From Aureispira sp964445645 (GTDB lineage Bacteria; Bacteroidota; Bacteroidia; Chitinophagales; Saprospiraceae): a DNA stretch of 16,005 nucleotides. Below are positions 1 to 7,771 of this stretch, one piece after another. The translations under genes and the position numbers were made by a program. The notes beneath the pieces are model-generated. The model was not told the DNA's origin. It saw nothing but the letters and a program-made list of their open reading frames with translations, and did no database searches. Position 1 is the first letter of the stretch; every line of letters starts with the position of its first letter. The stretch is from positions 1-16,005 of the forward strand of contig CAYULH010000126.1 in NCBI GenBank assembly GCA_964445645.1, written 5' to 3'.

Positions 1-1
1 C

Positions 2-523
2 ATTGGTGAGGGAACCAAAATTTGGCACTTTAGCCATCTCATGCCTGATTGCCAATTGGGAGCAGCCTGTAATTTGGGTCAGAATGTATTTGTAGCATCA
101 GGCGTGCAGCTCGGCAACAATGTCAAGGTGCAAAACAATGTTTCCATTTACACGGGCGTAATTTGTGAAGATGATGTGTTTTTGGGCCCGTCTATGGTGT
201 TTACCAATGTGGTCAATCCTCGCTCAGAAGTACCACGCATGGAGGAGTACCAAACTACCTTGGTAAAAAAAGGAGCCACTATTGGAGCTAATGCTACCAT
301 TATCTGTGGCAACACCATTGGCACCTATGCCTTTGTAGGAGCGGGTTCGGTTGTGACCAAATCTATTGCGCCCTATGCCTTGGTAGTGGGCAATCCTGCC
401 CAACAAATAGGCTGGGTGAGTGCCTATGGGCATCGGTTGGTTTTTGATGAGAACGGACAGGCCACTTGCCCCGAATCGGGTGAGCAATACATTCTCAAAG
501 ACGGGCAGGTACATCCTGTATAA
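2..523 (+). CDS. UDP-sugar N-acetyltransferase, left-handed beta-helix family (WbpD/WlbB-like), 5' end outside the window
   Basis: Probable acetyl-CoA-dependent N-acetyltransferase acting on an amino-sugar nucleotide during surface polysaccharide (O-antigen or capsule) synthesis in the cytoplasm. The frame is open from base 2 and reads IGEGTKIWHFSHLMPDC, the usual N-terminal region of this family. The ATG at 41 is therefore an internal methionine, and about 13-15 residues lie upstream of the window. Seen in the sequence: repeated hexapeptide units (IGANAT, VGAGSV and similar), the family block VQNNVSIYTGV, then FLGPSMVFTNV and NPRSEVPR, and the end of the helix at VVGNPAQQIGWVS. The tail (CPESGEQYIL) resembles a zinc-ribbon-like end in which one CPxCG cysteine is replaced by Ser. 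The MFS gene starts 5 bp after the stop, so the two are probably co-transcribed. WbpD-type UDP-GlcNAc(3NH2)A acetyltransferase is the closest family I recognise; the exact sugar is inference. Confidence 0.88.
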   Translation: MGEGTKIWHFSHLMPDCQLGAACNLGQNVFVASGVQLGNNVKVQNNVSIYTGVICEDDVFLGPSMVFTNVVNPRSEVPRMEEYQTTLVKKGATIGANATIICGNTIGTYAFVGAGSVVTKSIAPYALVVGNPAQQIGWVSAYGHRLVFDENGQATCPESGEQYILKDGQVHPV

Positions 524-528
524 AGCCC

Positions 529-1746
529 ATGAAACAGCCCTCCAATATTGAAGGAAATATCTGGAAATTATACACCATCAAATTGTCTAAGTGGTTTATG
601 GTGTATATGCCTATTGTGGTGTTGTTTATGGAGTCCAATGGGCTTGACCTGAGGGCTGTAATGACCATCAATGGCATTTATTCTATTGCGGTGGCAGCCT
701 TTGAAGTGCCTTCGGGCTATTTTTCCGATCGCTTGGGGCGCAAACAATCTCTGTTGATTGGCACTTCCTTAATTTTATTACAATTCTTGGTCTTCAGCTT
801 TTCCTTTAGTTTTTGGACATTGGCACTGGGAGCAGTGATTGGGGGCTTGGGAGCTAGTTTTGTGTCGGGTACAGATTCGGCCTTGCTCTACGATACCTTG
901 CAGGCATTGGATAGAAAGGGCGATTACATCAAGTGGGAGGGCAGAACCTATGCTTTGGGCACCTTTTCAGAAGCTGTAGCAGCTATTATTGGAGGGGCAT
1001 TGGCTTTTTATTATGGTTTGAGAATGCCTATTTATGTGCAAGTGGGTATTAGTGGCTTGGGTATTATGGCAGCCTTATTATTGGTAGAACCTCAATTGGG
1101 AACAACAGCCCCCAAAAGAAGCAACAAGGAACAAATGCAGCAAATTTTGTCCTATGTGCTCAAAAAGGGCCAAAAACTGCGTTTTTACATTGGCCTTTCC
1201 ACCATTTTTGGCCTTTCATCGCTGCTCCTAGCATGGTTTGCACAGCCCTATTTTGCTTCCCAACAATTGCCCGAAGACCAAATTGGCTATCTCTGGGCCG
1301 CCCTCAACTGCACGGTAGCACTATTGGCCTTGACCGCACATATTACTACCTCAAAAATAGCCCCCAAATTCTTAGTTGCCTTTATTTTGAGTGGTTTTGT
1401 GTTGGGCTATGCCGTGTTGGGCTATTGGGGAAGCCATTATTTGGCAATTGGCCTAGCGGCCTTGTTCTTTATGTATGCCTTGCGAGGCATTGCCACGCCC
1501 ACCTTCTTAAATCTAATCAACCAACACACGCCTACAGATATGCGGGCTACTGTACTCTCTATTCGTGGCCTGACCATTCGTTTGGGCTATGCTTTGTTTG
1601 CCCCCTTATTGGGGTGGGCGGCCGATGTGTATTCTATTGGTGAGGCATTTATGGGCTTGAGTGGGGTGTTATTGGTATTGATAATGGGGGCTTGGGGCTA
1701 TTATTGGGTGCTTGCTTTTAAACCTTCCTCCAAGCACAAGGTCTAA
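529..1746 (+). CDS. MFS transporter
   Basis: Inner-membrane transporter of the major facilitator superfamily, 405 residues, the normal length for a 12-helix MFS protein. The clearest signature is motif A in the loop between helices 2 and 3, residues 63-78 (GYFSDRLGRKQSLLIG). Long hydrophobic stretches occur throughout, and a central more polar loop around residues 185-210 separates the two six-helix halves. The stretch SGTDSALLYDTL (113-124) is typical of a subgroup of bacterial MFS proteins of unassigned substrate. The ATG at 529 follows the acetyltransferase stop by 5 bp, and the stop overlaps or abuts the start region of the serine hydrolase, which argues for one operon. The substrate is unknown. 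Export of a small molecule is possible, but the sequence does not decide direction. Confidence 0.9.
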   Translation: MKQPSNIEGNIWKLYTIKLSKWFMVYMPIVVLFMESNGLDLRAVMTINGIYSIAVAAFEVPSGYFSDRLGRKQSLLIGTSLILLQFLVFSFSFSFWTLALGAVIGGLGASFVSGTDSALLYDTLQALDRKGDYIKWEGRTYALGTFSEAVAAIIGGALAFYYGLRMPIYVQVGISGLGIMAALLLVEPQLGTTAPKRSNKEQMQQILSYVLKKGQKLRFYIGLSTIFGLSSLLLAWFAQPYFASQQLPEDQIGYLWAALNCTVALLALTAHITTSKIAPKFLVAFILSGFVLGYAVLGYWGSHYLAIGLAALFFMYALRGIATPTFLNLINQHTPTDMRATVLSIRGLTIRLGYALFAPLLGWAADVYSIGEAFMGLSGVLLVLIMGAWGYYWVLAFKPSSKHKV

Positions 1747-1775
1747 TGAATATTTATCATCCAATTCTTACAACA

Positions 1776-3077
1776 ATGAAACAACGCTACACATTATATC
1801 TATTCTTACTAGTAGTAATAAATGTACAAGCTCAACAACTGTATTTTCCGCCCACAACAGGCAGTACGTGGGACACTTTGCATCCAAACAGTCTGAATTA
1901 TTGTGCAGATAGAATTGATTCCTTGTACGAATACCTCGACCAGACCGACAGCAAAGCCTTTATCTTGCTCAAAGATGGAAAGATTGTACTGGAGCGTTAT
2001 TTTGATAATTTTACCCAAGACAGTGTTTGGTATTGGGCATCGGCAGGCAAATCCCTAACCGCCTGTTTGGTGGGGATTGCCCAACAAGAGGGGTTCTTAT
2101 CCATAGAAGACACCACCAGCCAATATCTAGGAGCAGGCTGGACCAGTGCCAGCACCGCCCAAGAACAAGCCATTACCATCAAAAACCAACTTTGCATGAC
2201 CACAGGCTTGTTGGACAATGGCGATTGTACGCTGGACACGTGTTTGCAGTATTTGACGGCCGCAGGTAGCCGCTGGGCTTATCACAATGCGCCTTATACT
2301 TTGCTCGATCAAGTCTTAGAACAAGCCACAGGCCGCACCCTCAATACTTATTTGTTCCAAAAAGTAAAACAAATTACAGGCATGACAGGGCTGTATTTGC
2401 CTTTGGGTTATAATAATGTGTATTGGAGCAATGCACGAAGCATGGCCAGATTTGGCTTGTTGGGCTTGAACCAAGGCAATTGGGATGGCACGCCCGTTTT
2501 GACAGATACGAGTTACTTTAGAGCCATGACTACGCCCTCTCAAAATCTGAATCCTGCTTATGGCTACTTGTGGTGGCTCAATGGGCAAAGCAGTTATCAA
2601 TTGCCGGGGCTTCCATTGAATATTAATGGGCCTCTGAATCCGAATGCGCCCAGTGATTTGATTATGGCTTTGGGTAAGAATGGGCAGGCCGTGAACATTG
2701 TGCCGAGCCAAAATTTGGTTTGGATTAGAATGGGCAATGCACCTGTAGGAAGTAATATTTTGCACCAATACAATGATAGTATATGGATTAAAATTAACCA
2801 ACTAGATTGTTCTACCAATAACACCACCAAGCTCCTAGCGCCTGCCAACCTGCACCTTTATCCCAATCCTACCAATAGTGTTGTGCAAGTACAAAGCGAG
2901 CAAGCAATAGGACAATGGCAATTGCACAATAGTTTGGGACAAGTCGTGCAAGCAGGCAGTAAGAGTGGGCAACAAGCTTTTCAAGTTGATCTATCTCAAT
3001 TACCTCAAGGTTGTTATTATTTGAAGGTTACTTATGAGAATGGACAGCGAGCTGTATATACGGTGTTGAGGGAGTAA
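1776..3077 (+). CDS. Secreted serine hydrolase (beta-lactamase/class C fold) with T9SS type A C-terminal sorting domain
   Basis: Predicted exported serine hydrolase of the beta-lactamase/penicillin-binding-protein fold, 433 residues from this start. I prefer the ATG at 1776 to the one at 1746 because it begins a clean signal peptide (MKQRYTLYLFLLVVINVQAQ, cleavage after AQ); 1746 would add ten polar residues. The catalytic S-x-x-K is SAGK at residues 89-92 and the Y-x-N motif is YHN at 169-171. The third active-site motif (usually HxG or KTG) appears to be GKNG near 300-303. The last ~75 residues, from LYPNPTNS (about 361) through LPQGCYYLKV to VYTVLRE, are a type A Por secretion-system sorting domain. 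The protein should thus cross the outer membrane via T9SS and be released or anchored outside. The substrate (amide or ester, D-amino peptide or drug) cannot be read from sequence. It is last in the run with the acetyltransferase and MFS genes, 29 bp after the MFS stop. Confidence 0.9.
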   Translation: MKQRYTLYLFLLVVINVQAQQLYFPPTTGSTWDTLHPNSLNYCADRIDSLYEYLDQTDSKAFILLKDGKIVLERYFDNFTQDSVWYWASAGKSLTACLVGIAQQEGFLSIEDTTSQYLGAGWTSASTAQEQAITIKNQLCMTTGLLDNGDCTLDTCLQYLTAAGSRWAYHNAPYTLLDQVLEQATGRTLNTYLFQKVKQITGMTGLYLPLGYNNVYWSNARSMARFGLLGLNQGNWDGTPVLTDTSYFRAMTTPSQNLNPAYGYLWWLNGQSSYQLPGLPLNINGPLNPNAPSDLIMALGKNGQAVNIVPSQNLVWIRMGNAPVGSNILHQYNDSIWIKINQLDCSTNNTTKLLAPANLHLYPNPTNSVVQVQSEQAIGQWQLHNSLGQVVQAGSKSGQQAFQVDLSQLPQGCYYLKVTYENGQRAVYTVLRE

Positions 3078-3124
3078 GTTCTATTTTTTAGGGCATTATT
3101 TATTTTGTACCCCTTAGTTAATAA

Positions 3125-3286
3125 TGAAGTTGTTTAAATTTAGCCTAATGTCGCTAATGAAATCTAATTTTGCCCTACTCATCGTTAAAAATTAGCTCCA
3201 TAGCGCTGCTATGAACCGAATTTTTGCCTTGATTAGAACTAAATTAGTACTCATTATCAACACAATTCCATTTTTAAACAACTTCA
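3125..3286. repeat. Long imperfect palindrome (~162 bp), MITE-like or structured leader RNA
   Basis: The terminal 14 bases TGAAGTTGTTTAAA (3125-3138) recur exactly inverted as TTTAAACAACTTCA (3273-3286). The centre is a perfect hairpin, CATAGC (3199-3204), GCT, GCTATG (3208-3213). Both ends are equidistant from that centre to within one base. Aligning the two ~79-nt arms by eye gives roughly 70% complementarity with a single one-base gap, so the whole stretch behaves as one palindrome. There is no open reading frame for a transposase. It fills most of the gap between the serine hydrolase and the glucosaminidase. Whether it is a mobile MITE, a transcription-end structure or a leader RNA is inference. 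I see no convincing target-site duplication. Confidence 0.7.
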
Positions 3287-3289
3287 ATG

Positions 3290-3297
3290 TAATTTTG
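3290..3297 (+). promoter_or_regulatory. Candidate Bacteroidota -7 box (TAATTTTG) for the glucosaminidase gene
   Basis: TAATTTTG matches the Bacteroidota TAnnTTTG -7 consensus exactly. It lies 33 bp upstream of the preferred ATG at 3331 and just outside the right end of the palindrome. I see no clear -33 TTG at the usual spacing. A second TAATTTTG occurs at 3165-3172 inside the palindrome. The box lies inside the upstream-extended reading frame, which supports starting the gene at 3331. Confidence 0.4.
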
Positions 3298-3330
3298 CAC
3301 CAGTATTTCCTTTACAAAAATAAAACAAAC

Positions 3331-4395
3331 ATGCCAGCGTCTGTACTACTCCTAATAAGCTTGTGTTGTTGGGGTTTCTTATCTGTAGCAGCAGCTCCCA
3401 ATACACTTTATTTTATTGACAATGATAAAGCAAAAAAGTATATTGAAAAATACAAACACATTGCCGTTTCCGAAATGGACAGAACGGGTATTCCTGCCAG
3501 CATCAAAATGGCGCAAGGCATTCTCGAATCGGGCGTAGGTGAAAGCGAACTAGCCACCAAAGCCAACAACCACTTTGGAATCAAGTGTGGCGGCGAAGTT
3601 TGGACGGGCAAAACCCACTATGTTTGGGATGATGATGTGGTGAAATCCTGTTTTAGAGTGTACAAAAGTGCCGAGGAGTCGTACATTGCCCACAGCGAAT
3701 TCTTGACCAATCCCAAAAAAGATTTTCGCTATGGGGCTTTGTTCAAATTGGAAAAAACCGATTACAAAGGCTGGGCCAAAGGCTTGCAAAAATCAGGTTA
3801 TGCCACTGCCAAGACTTATTCCAAGAATCTTATTGCCATTATAGAACGCCTAGAATTGTACAAACTAGATTACCTCACCGTAGAGGTGCTAACCCTCAAT
3901 CCGGGGGAATTGGCTAGTATTTTTCCCTCGCTCGCACCGCCTGTAGTATTGGCTGCTACAGATACCACCACCACTACCACCCGCATTCCCGATCCCTTTG
4001 GCATGGCGGCCGATAGTGTAGATTTGGTGCTGACCTTGTACCAATTCAAGATCAATGATTTGGATGCGGTGTATGTGCAGGAAACGGATAATCTTGATAG
4101 TATTGCGGATCGTTATCGCAAGAATCCCAAGAAATTGTATCGTTACAATGAATTGAAAGGCCGCCAACTCAAAGTGGGGCAATATTTATTCTTAGAAAAA
4201 AAGGCCAATTACTACCAACCCAATCCAGCCAGCAAAGTCGCCAAAGTACACATTGTGCGCCAAGGCCAAACCCTGTATGATGTAGGCCAATTGTATGGCA
4301 TCAAGTACCGCAAATTATTACAATACAATAGAGCCTATCGCCATCAAGCACCCAAACCGGGCGTGCAGATTTTTTTGGGCAAGACTAGACGTTAG
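3331..4395 (+). CDS. Exported peptidoglycan glucosaminidase (GH73) with two C-terminal LysM-like domains
   Basis: Probable cell-wall hydrolase cleaving the glycan backbone of peptidoglycan in the periplasm, 354 residues. An in-frame ATG at 3211 exists, but it lies in the middle of the palindromic element and would precede the signal peptide by 40 residues. The ATG at 3331 begins a good signal sequence (MPASVLLLISLCCWGFLSVA). The GH73 domain spans about residues 40-180, with the presumed catalytic Glu66 in GILESGVGESELA, followed by NNHFGIKC and the conserved late block GLQKSGYATAKTYSKNL. A Pro/Ala/Thr-rich linker with six consecutive Thr (about 210-220) follows. Two LysM-like domains come next, about 247-290 (VYVQETDNLDSIADRY ending in GQYLFLEKK) and 306-350 (HIVRQGQTLYDVGQLYGI). 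The architecture is common in Bacteroidota, often annotated FlgJ-like although no flagella are implied. It converges with tadA with 8 bp between the stops. Confidence 0.9.
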   Translation: MPASVLLLISLCCWGFLSVAAAPNTLYFIDNDKAKKYIEKYKHIAVSEMDRTGIPASIKMAQGILESGVGESELATKANNHFGIKCGGEVWTGKTHYVWDDDVVKSCFRVYKSAEESYIAHSEFLTNPKKDFRYGALFKLEKTDYKGWAKGLQKSGYATAKTYSKNLIAIIERLELYKLDYLTVEVLTLNPGELASIFPSLAPPVVLAATDTTTTTTRIPDPFGMAADSVDLVLTLYQFKINDLDAVYVQETDNLDSIADRYRKNPKKLYRYNELKGRQLKVGQYLFLEKKANYYQPNPASKVAKVHIVRQGQTLYDVGQLYGIKYRKLLQYNRAYRHQAPKPGVQIFLGKTRR

Positions 4396-4403
4396 CGTTA
4401 GAA

Positions 4404-4850
4404 TTAATTTCGCTTTCGCTGAAAAAAATCCCGCATGAGGGTGCTGCAAGCCTCGGCTTCTATGCCCGTAAGGAGGGTAGTTTTGGGGTGCAAGGCTTGA
4501 GGTGCCAAGCGTTGAAAGCCTCGTTTGCTATCGGTAGCACCCACCACAAGGCTGCCCAATTGTGCCCAAGCCAATGCCCCCGCACACATAACACAGGGTT
4601 CGAGCGTTACATACAAGCTGCATTGCTTTAGAAACTTGCTGCCCAAATGATGACTCGCTGCCGTAATGGCCAAAATCTCGGCATGAGCCGTCACATCGGT
4701 CAGTTGTTCGGTCAGGTTGTGTGCCCGTGCAATAATTTGTTGTTGACAAACTACAACAGCCCCTACGGGTATTTCGTCTAATAAGGCTGCCTTTTCGGCT
4801 TCCTTTAGGGCCTCTTTCATATAATATTCATGCGAGAAAACAGAAAACAT
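4404..4850 (-). CDS. tadA: tRNA-specific adenosine deaminase TadA
   Basis: Converts adenosine to inosine at wobble position 34 of tRNA (tRNA-Arg ACG in bacteria), allowing decoding of CGN arginine codons. It is a 148-residue cytidine-deaminase-fold protein of normal TadA length. The zinc-site motif HAE is at residues 56-58 (His56 ligand, Glu58 proton shuttle) and PCVMC at 85-89 (Cys86 and Cys89 ligands). The opening HEYYMKEALKEAEKA and the block EIPVGAVVV are typical, so I keep the ATG at 4848-4850 although Met11 is an alternative. It is divergent from the tolC-like gene and convergent with the glucosaminidase. No intrinsic terminator is visible in the 8-bp convergent gap, so the two transcripts probably overlap at their 3' ends. 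Confidence 0.95.
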   Translation of the reverse strand: MFSVFSHEYYMKEALKEAEKAALLDEIPVGAVVVCQQQIIARAHNLTEQLTDVTAHAEILAITAASHHLGSKFLKQCSLYVTLEPCVMCAGALAWAQLGSLVVGATDSKRGFQRLAPQALHPKTTLLTGIEAEACSTLMRDFFQRKRN

Positions 4851-5035
4851 CCTATCTTAGTTCTAAATTAAATCAGTTTGGAAAGGCTATTGTAGCAATA
4901 GATTATCAATTTAATGTCAACAAAATACAATTACTTTGGTTAAAGAGGTGCTTCTTTATTGCTATAATAACAACAAACACCTACTTGCCAACTTCGGAAC
5001 TGTTGATAGATTATTATCATAACAAACAAAAAAAA
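4851..5035. promoter_or_regulatory. Divergent promoter region between tadA and the TolC-like gene
   Basis: A 185-bp AT-rich gap must drive both divergent genes. It holds a 15-bp palindrome, CTATTG-TAG-CAATAG (4887-4901), which could be an operator or a small hairpin. Toward the TolC side there is a near match to the -7 box (TTACTTTG, 4931-4938) and a TATAAT string (4964-4969). Toward tadA there is a near match, TAATTTAG, on the minus strand around 4865-4872. None has a convincing upstream box, so exact promoters are not assigned. Confidence 0.35.
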
Positions 5036-6382
5036 ATGTACAAAACACTATTGTTATTGTGTATCTGTTGGTGTGCTACACCATTGTGGGCACAGGATGA
5101 CGAATCTATTTGGTCGCTGGAAAAGTGCATCAATTACGCTATTCAAAACAGCTTGCAAGTAAAGCAAACCAATTTGAATAAAAGTCAGGCACAATTGACC
5201 AATAAGCAAGCTGTTTGGGCGCAAACACCCAATATTAATGCAAGCTACCGCAATGGGATAAATGTCGGTAATACGGTTAACCCAACCAATAACGAACTGA
5301 TTACCATTCCTAACTTTGGTTCGGGGATTTCTGTCAATGTAAATGGAATTATTTTTCAAGGATTACAAATCAGAAATACCATCAACCAAACTAGAGTGGA
5401 TTTGGAAGCTGCCGATAAAGACATAGAGCAGGCCAAGAATGATATTTCCCTCTCGGTAGCACAAGCTTACTTGGCCATTTTGTTGGCCGAAGAGAGCAAG
5501 GGGGTTTTTGAGGAGCAAGCCAAAGTAACCAGAGCGCAATTGCAGCAAACCCTCAAATTGATAGAAGGGGGCGTATTGGCCGAAAATAGCCGATACGACT
5601 TGGAGGCGCAAATTGCACGGGACGAGGAAAATATTGTCATTGCACAAAATAACATTGACTTGGCTTATGTCAACCTAAAAACCCTTATGAACATTGATGT
5701 CGGTAAGGAAATTTCTATTGAAATTGTGGGCGATATAGAAGTGGTCGAACTAGAGCAAGAATCTACCTTAGAAGAAGTATATGGAGAAGCGATTAACAAC
5801 CAGCCCAATATTTTGGCTTCCAAACTGCGCGAAAAAAGTGCTCTATTGGGCGTAAACATTGCGAAAGGAGCCTTGTTGCCTACGGTATCTTATTATGCGG
5901 GTATCGGCAGTAACTTTTCTACGGCTTTTAGAAATCCAACAACAGGAGAAACCATATCCTATTTTGAGCAATTGGGCATCACCGCTTCCGCCAATGCAGG
6001 CATCAATATTTCTGTGCCTATTTTTAATGGCCTGCGTAACAAAATTGGCATTCAACGGGCAGAATTGGGCGTAAAAGTGGCCGAATTGGCAACCAAGCAA
6101 TTAGAAGTGACCCTGAAATCCAATATCGAACGGGCGCTAATTGATGTGAGAGCCGCCAAAAAACGCCTAGCCGTTTCCAGAAAAAGCGTGCGTGCCATTC
6201 GCTTATCGGTAGAAAATACACGCCGCCGCTACGAATTGGGCGTAGTCAATTCATTTGAACTAACAAGCGTACAAAACACCTTGCTGAGTGCAGAATCTAG
6301 CGTTTTGCAAGCCAAATATGATTACTTGTTTAAGTTGAAGATTTTAGATTATTACAAAGGAGACGCAATTAGTATTGATTAA
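5036..6382 (+). CDS. TolC-family outer membrane efflux protein
   Basis: Outer-membrane channel component of a tripartite efflux or type I secretion system, 448 residues, the usual family size. I start at the ATG at 5036, preceded by an A-rich run typical of Bacteroidota leaders. It begins a signal peptide, MYKTLLLLCICWCATPLWAQ, with cleavage after AQ. The frame stays open upstream only through a TTG at 4985. Two outer-membrane-efflux-protein repeats are visible. The first opens with WSLEKCINYAIQNSLQ and contains the helical stretch around DISLSVAQAYLAILLAEE. The second carries the helical GVNIAKGALLPTVS and VPIFNGLRNK segments and ends near YDYLFKLKILDYYKGD. The adaptor gene follows after a 57-bp gap containing a strong hairpin, and they probably form one transcription unit. 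The substrate is unknown. Confidence 0.92.
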   Translation: MYKTLLLLCICWCATPLWAQDDESIWSLEKCINYAIQNSLQVKQTNLNKSQAQLTNKQAVWAQTPNINASYRNGINVGNTVNPTNNELITIPNFGSGISVNVNGIIFQGLQIRNTINQTRVDLEAADKDIEQAKNDISLSVAQAYLAILLAEESKGVFEEQAKVTRAQLQQTLKLIEGGVLAENSRYDLEAQIARDEENIVIAQNNIDLAYVNLKTLMNIDVGKEISIEIVGDIEVVELEQESTLEEVYGEAINNQPNILASKLREKSALLGVNIAKGALLPTVSYYAGIGSNFSTAFRNPTTGETISYFEQLGITASANAGINISVPIFNGLRNKIGIQRAELGVKVAELATKQLEVTLKSNIERALIDVRAAKKRLAVSRKSVRAIRLSVENTRRRYELGVVNSFELTSVQNTLLSAESSVLQAKYDYLFKLKILDYYKGDAISID

Positions 6383-6386
6383 GATA

Positions 6387-6415
6387 AATAGGGCGCAATA
6401 TCATTGCGTCCTATT
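6387..6415 (+). other. Strong intercistronic hairpin between the TolC-like and adaptor genes
   Basis: Bases 6387-6399 (AATAGGGCGCAAT) pair with 6403-6415 (ATTGCGTCCTATT). The result is a 13-bp stem with one G-U wobble and a 3-nt loop, beginning 5 nt after the TolC stop. No T-run follows (ATATATAG), so it is not a canonical intrinsic terminator. It may stabilise the upstream message, attenuate read-through, or act as a processing site in the operon. The function is inference; the structure is directly visible. Confidence 0.75.
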
Positions 6416-6439
6416 ATATATAGTAGCAATAACACACAG

Positions 6440-7771
6440 ATGACAACCAAAAAAAAGAGTAGAAAAGGTTGGTATATTTTAGTAATAATTCTTTTGCTAG
6501 GAGCAGCAGGATTTTATTATAAATCTACCCAAAATAAGAATAAAGCTACCAAAGTAGCCGTAGAAACTGCCCAAAAACGCACTATTGTAGAGCGGGTCTA
6601 TTCGAGCGGAAAGCTATTTCCAGCAACCGAACTCGAAATTACATCCAATATCTCGGGTACTATTGTAGAATTGTATGTCAAGGAAGGGGATTTGGTTAAG
6701 AAAGGCCAATTACTAGCCAAAGTAGACCCCGAAGCCTTGGTTTCGGTGGTGGAACGGGCAGAGGCAGCGGCCGACGGAGCAGCGGCCCAGTTGGCTTCTG
6801 TAAAAGCCCAACGCAAACAACTGCAAGCAACCTTTAAGAATACCGAAATTGTGTATGAGCGCAATAAGAAATTGTATGAAGATGGGGTAATTTCCAAGGC
6901 AGAGTTTGAAACAGCCGAAGCCAGCTACAATGCTGCCAAAGCCAATTTGGAAACGGCTAGTGAGAATATTCGTGCAGCGCAATTTACGGTACAGAGTTCC
7001 AAAGCAACCGTAAGGGAGCAAAAAAACAACCTGTCGCAAACCAAAATTTATGCGCCCATCAATGGCGTGGTGTCTACCTTGTACAAAAAACAAGGCGAGC
7101 AAGTGGTGGGAACCGCTCAAATGGCAGGAACGCCCATTCTCAAAATTGCCAACCTCAAAACTGTAGAAGTGCGGGTAGATGTCAACGAACGAGATATTTT
7201 GAACACCTCTATTGGTGATAGTGCCGATATTGAATTGGATGCCTATCCCGATCGCAAATTTGCAGGGGTGGTGACCCAAATTGCCAATACCGCCACAGGC
7301 TTGAATACAGGAGTAGGAGCAGTGGCCCTCACTTCGGATGCTGTGACCAATTTTGAAGTGTGTATTTTGGTGCTCGAAGATTCTTACAAAGATATAGATA
7401 CCCAAAAAGATCGCTCGCCCTTCCGTTCGGGCTTGTCGGCTTCTGCCCAAATCAAAACCAATAAGGTGGAAAATATTCTATCTGTGCCGGTAGTGGCTGT
7501 CACCACGCGCTCCGAAGAACGCAAAGGAGCCAAAAAATCCAAGGAAAAAGAGCTTATCAAAGAGTATGTGTTTGTACAAGTAGCCGACTCCGTCAACCTA
7601 AGAGCAGTTACCACAGGCTTACAAAATGACGAATACATCCAAATCAAAACAGGACTAAAAACAGGTGAAACGGTCATTACTGCCCCTTATGATGCTATAG
7701 CCAAAGGACTAGAAAATGGGAGCAAAATCAAGGTAGTAGAGGAGTTTGAATTGTATAAGGAGGAGAAGTAA
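6440..7771 (+). CDS. Efflux periplasmic adaptor subunit (MacA/HlyD/RND membrane-fusion family)
   Basis: Periplasmic membrane-fusion protein that bridges an inner-membrane pump to the TolC channel, 444 residues. The ATG at 6440 is preferred; an upstream in-frame TTG at 6404 falls inside the intercistronic hairpin. After a basic start (MTTKKKSRKGW) a single membrane anchor spans about residues 10-26. The first lipoyl half (SNISGTIVELYVKEGDLVKKG) is at about 69-96, an Ala/Glu-rich alpha-helical hairpin at about 100-200, and the second lipoyl half (KIYAPINGVVSTLYKKQGEQV) at about 203-238. Beta-barrel and membrane-proximal domains follow. The layout fits MacA-type adaptors that work with MacB-like ABC transporters, but RND partners cannot be excluded. 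No pump gene lies next to it in this window, because the gene is followed by a terminator and then ppiD. Confidence 0.92.
   Translation: MTTKKKSRKGWYILVIILLLGAAGFYYKSTQNKNKATKVAVETAQKRTIVERVYSSGKLFPATELEITSNISGTIVELYVKEGDLVKKGQLLAKVDPEALVSVVERAEAAADGAAAQLASVKAQRKQLQATFKNTEIVYERNKKLYEDGVISKAEFETAEASYNAAKANLETASENIRAAQFTVQSSKATVREQKNNLSQTKIYAPINGVVSTLYKKQGEQVVGTAQMAGTPILKIANLKTVEVRVDVNERDILNTSIGDSADIELDAYPDRKFAGVVTQIANTATGLNTGVGAVALTSDAVTNFEVCILVLEDSYKDIDTQKDRSPFRSGLSASAQIKTNKVENILSVPVVAVTTRSEERKGAKKSKEKELIKEYVFVQVADSVNLRAVTTGLQNDEYIQIKTGLKTGETVITAPYDAIAKGLENGSKIKVVEEFELYKEEK

Noticed and set aside
2316..2801. A 161-codon minus-strand open frame inside the serine hydrolase gene
   Set aside because: It is antisense to a gene with intact SxxK and YxN motifs and a T9SS tail. 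The translation has no recognisable features.
4396..4403. Possible terminator between the convergent glucosaminidase and tadA genes
   Set aside because: Only 8 bp separate the stops and no stem followed by a T-run is present around them.
6713..7450. A 245-codon open frame on the minus strand inside the adaptor gene
   Set aside because: It lies wholly antisense to a clear membrane-fusion protein gene, its translation is rich in His, Cys and Phe with no domain pattern, and the plus frame has strong family motifs. It is a shadow frame.
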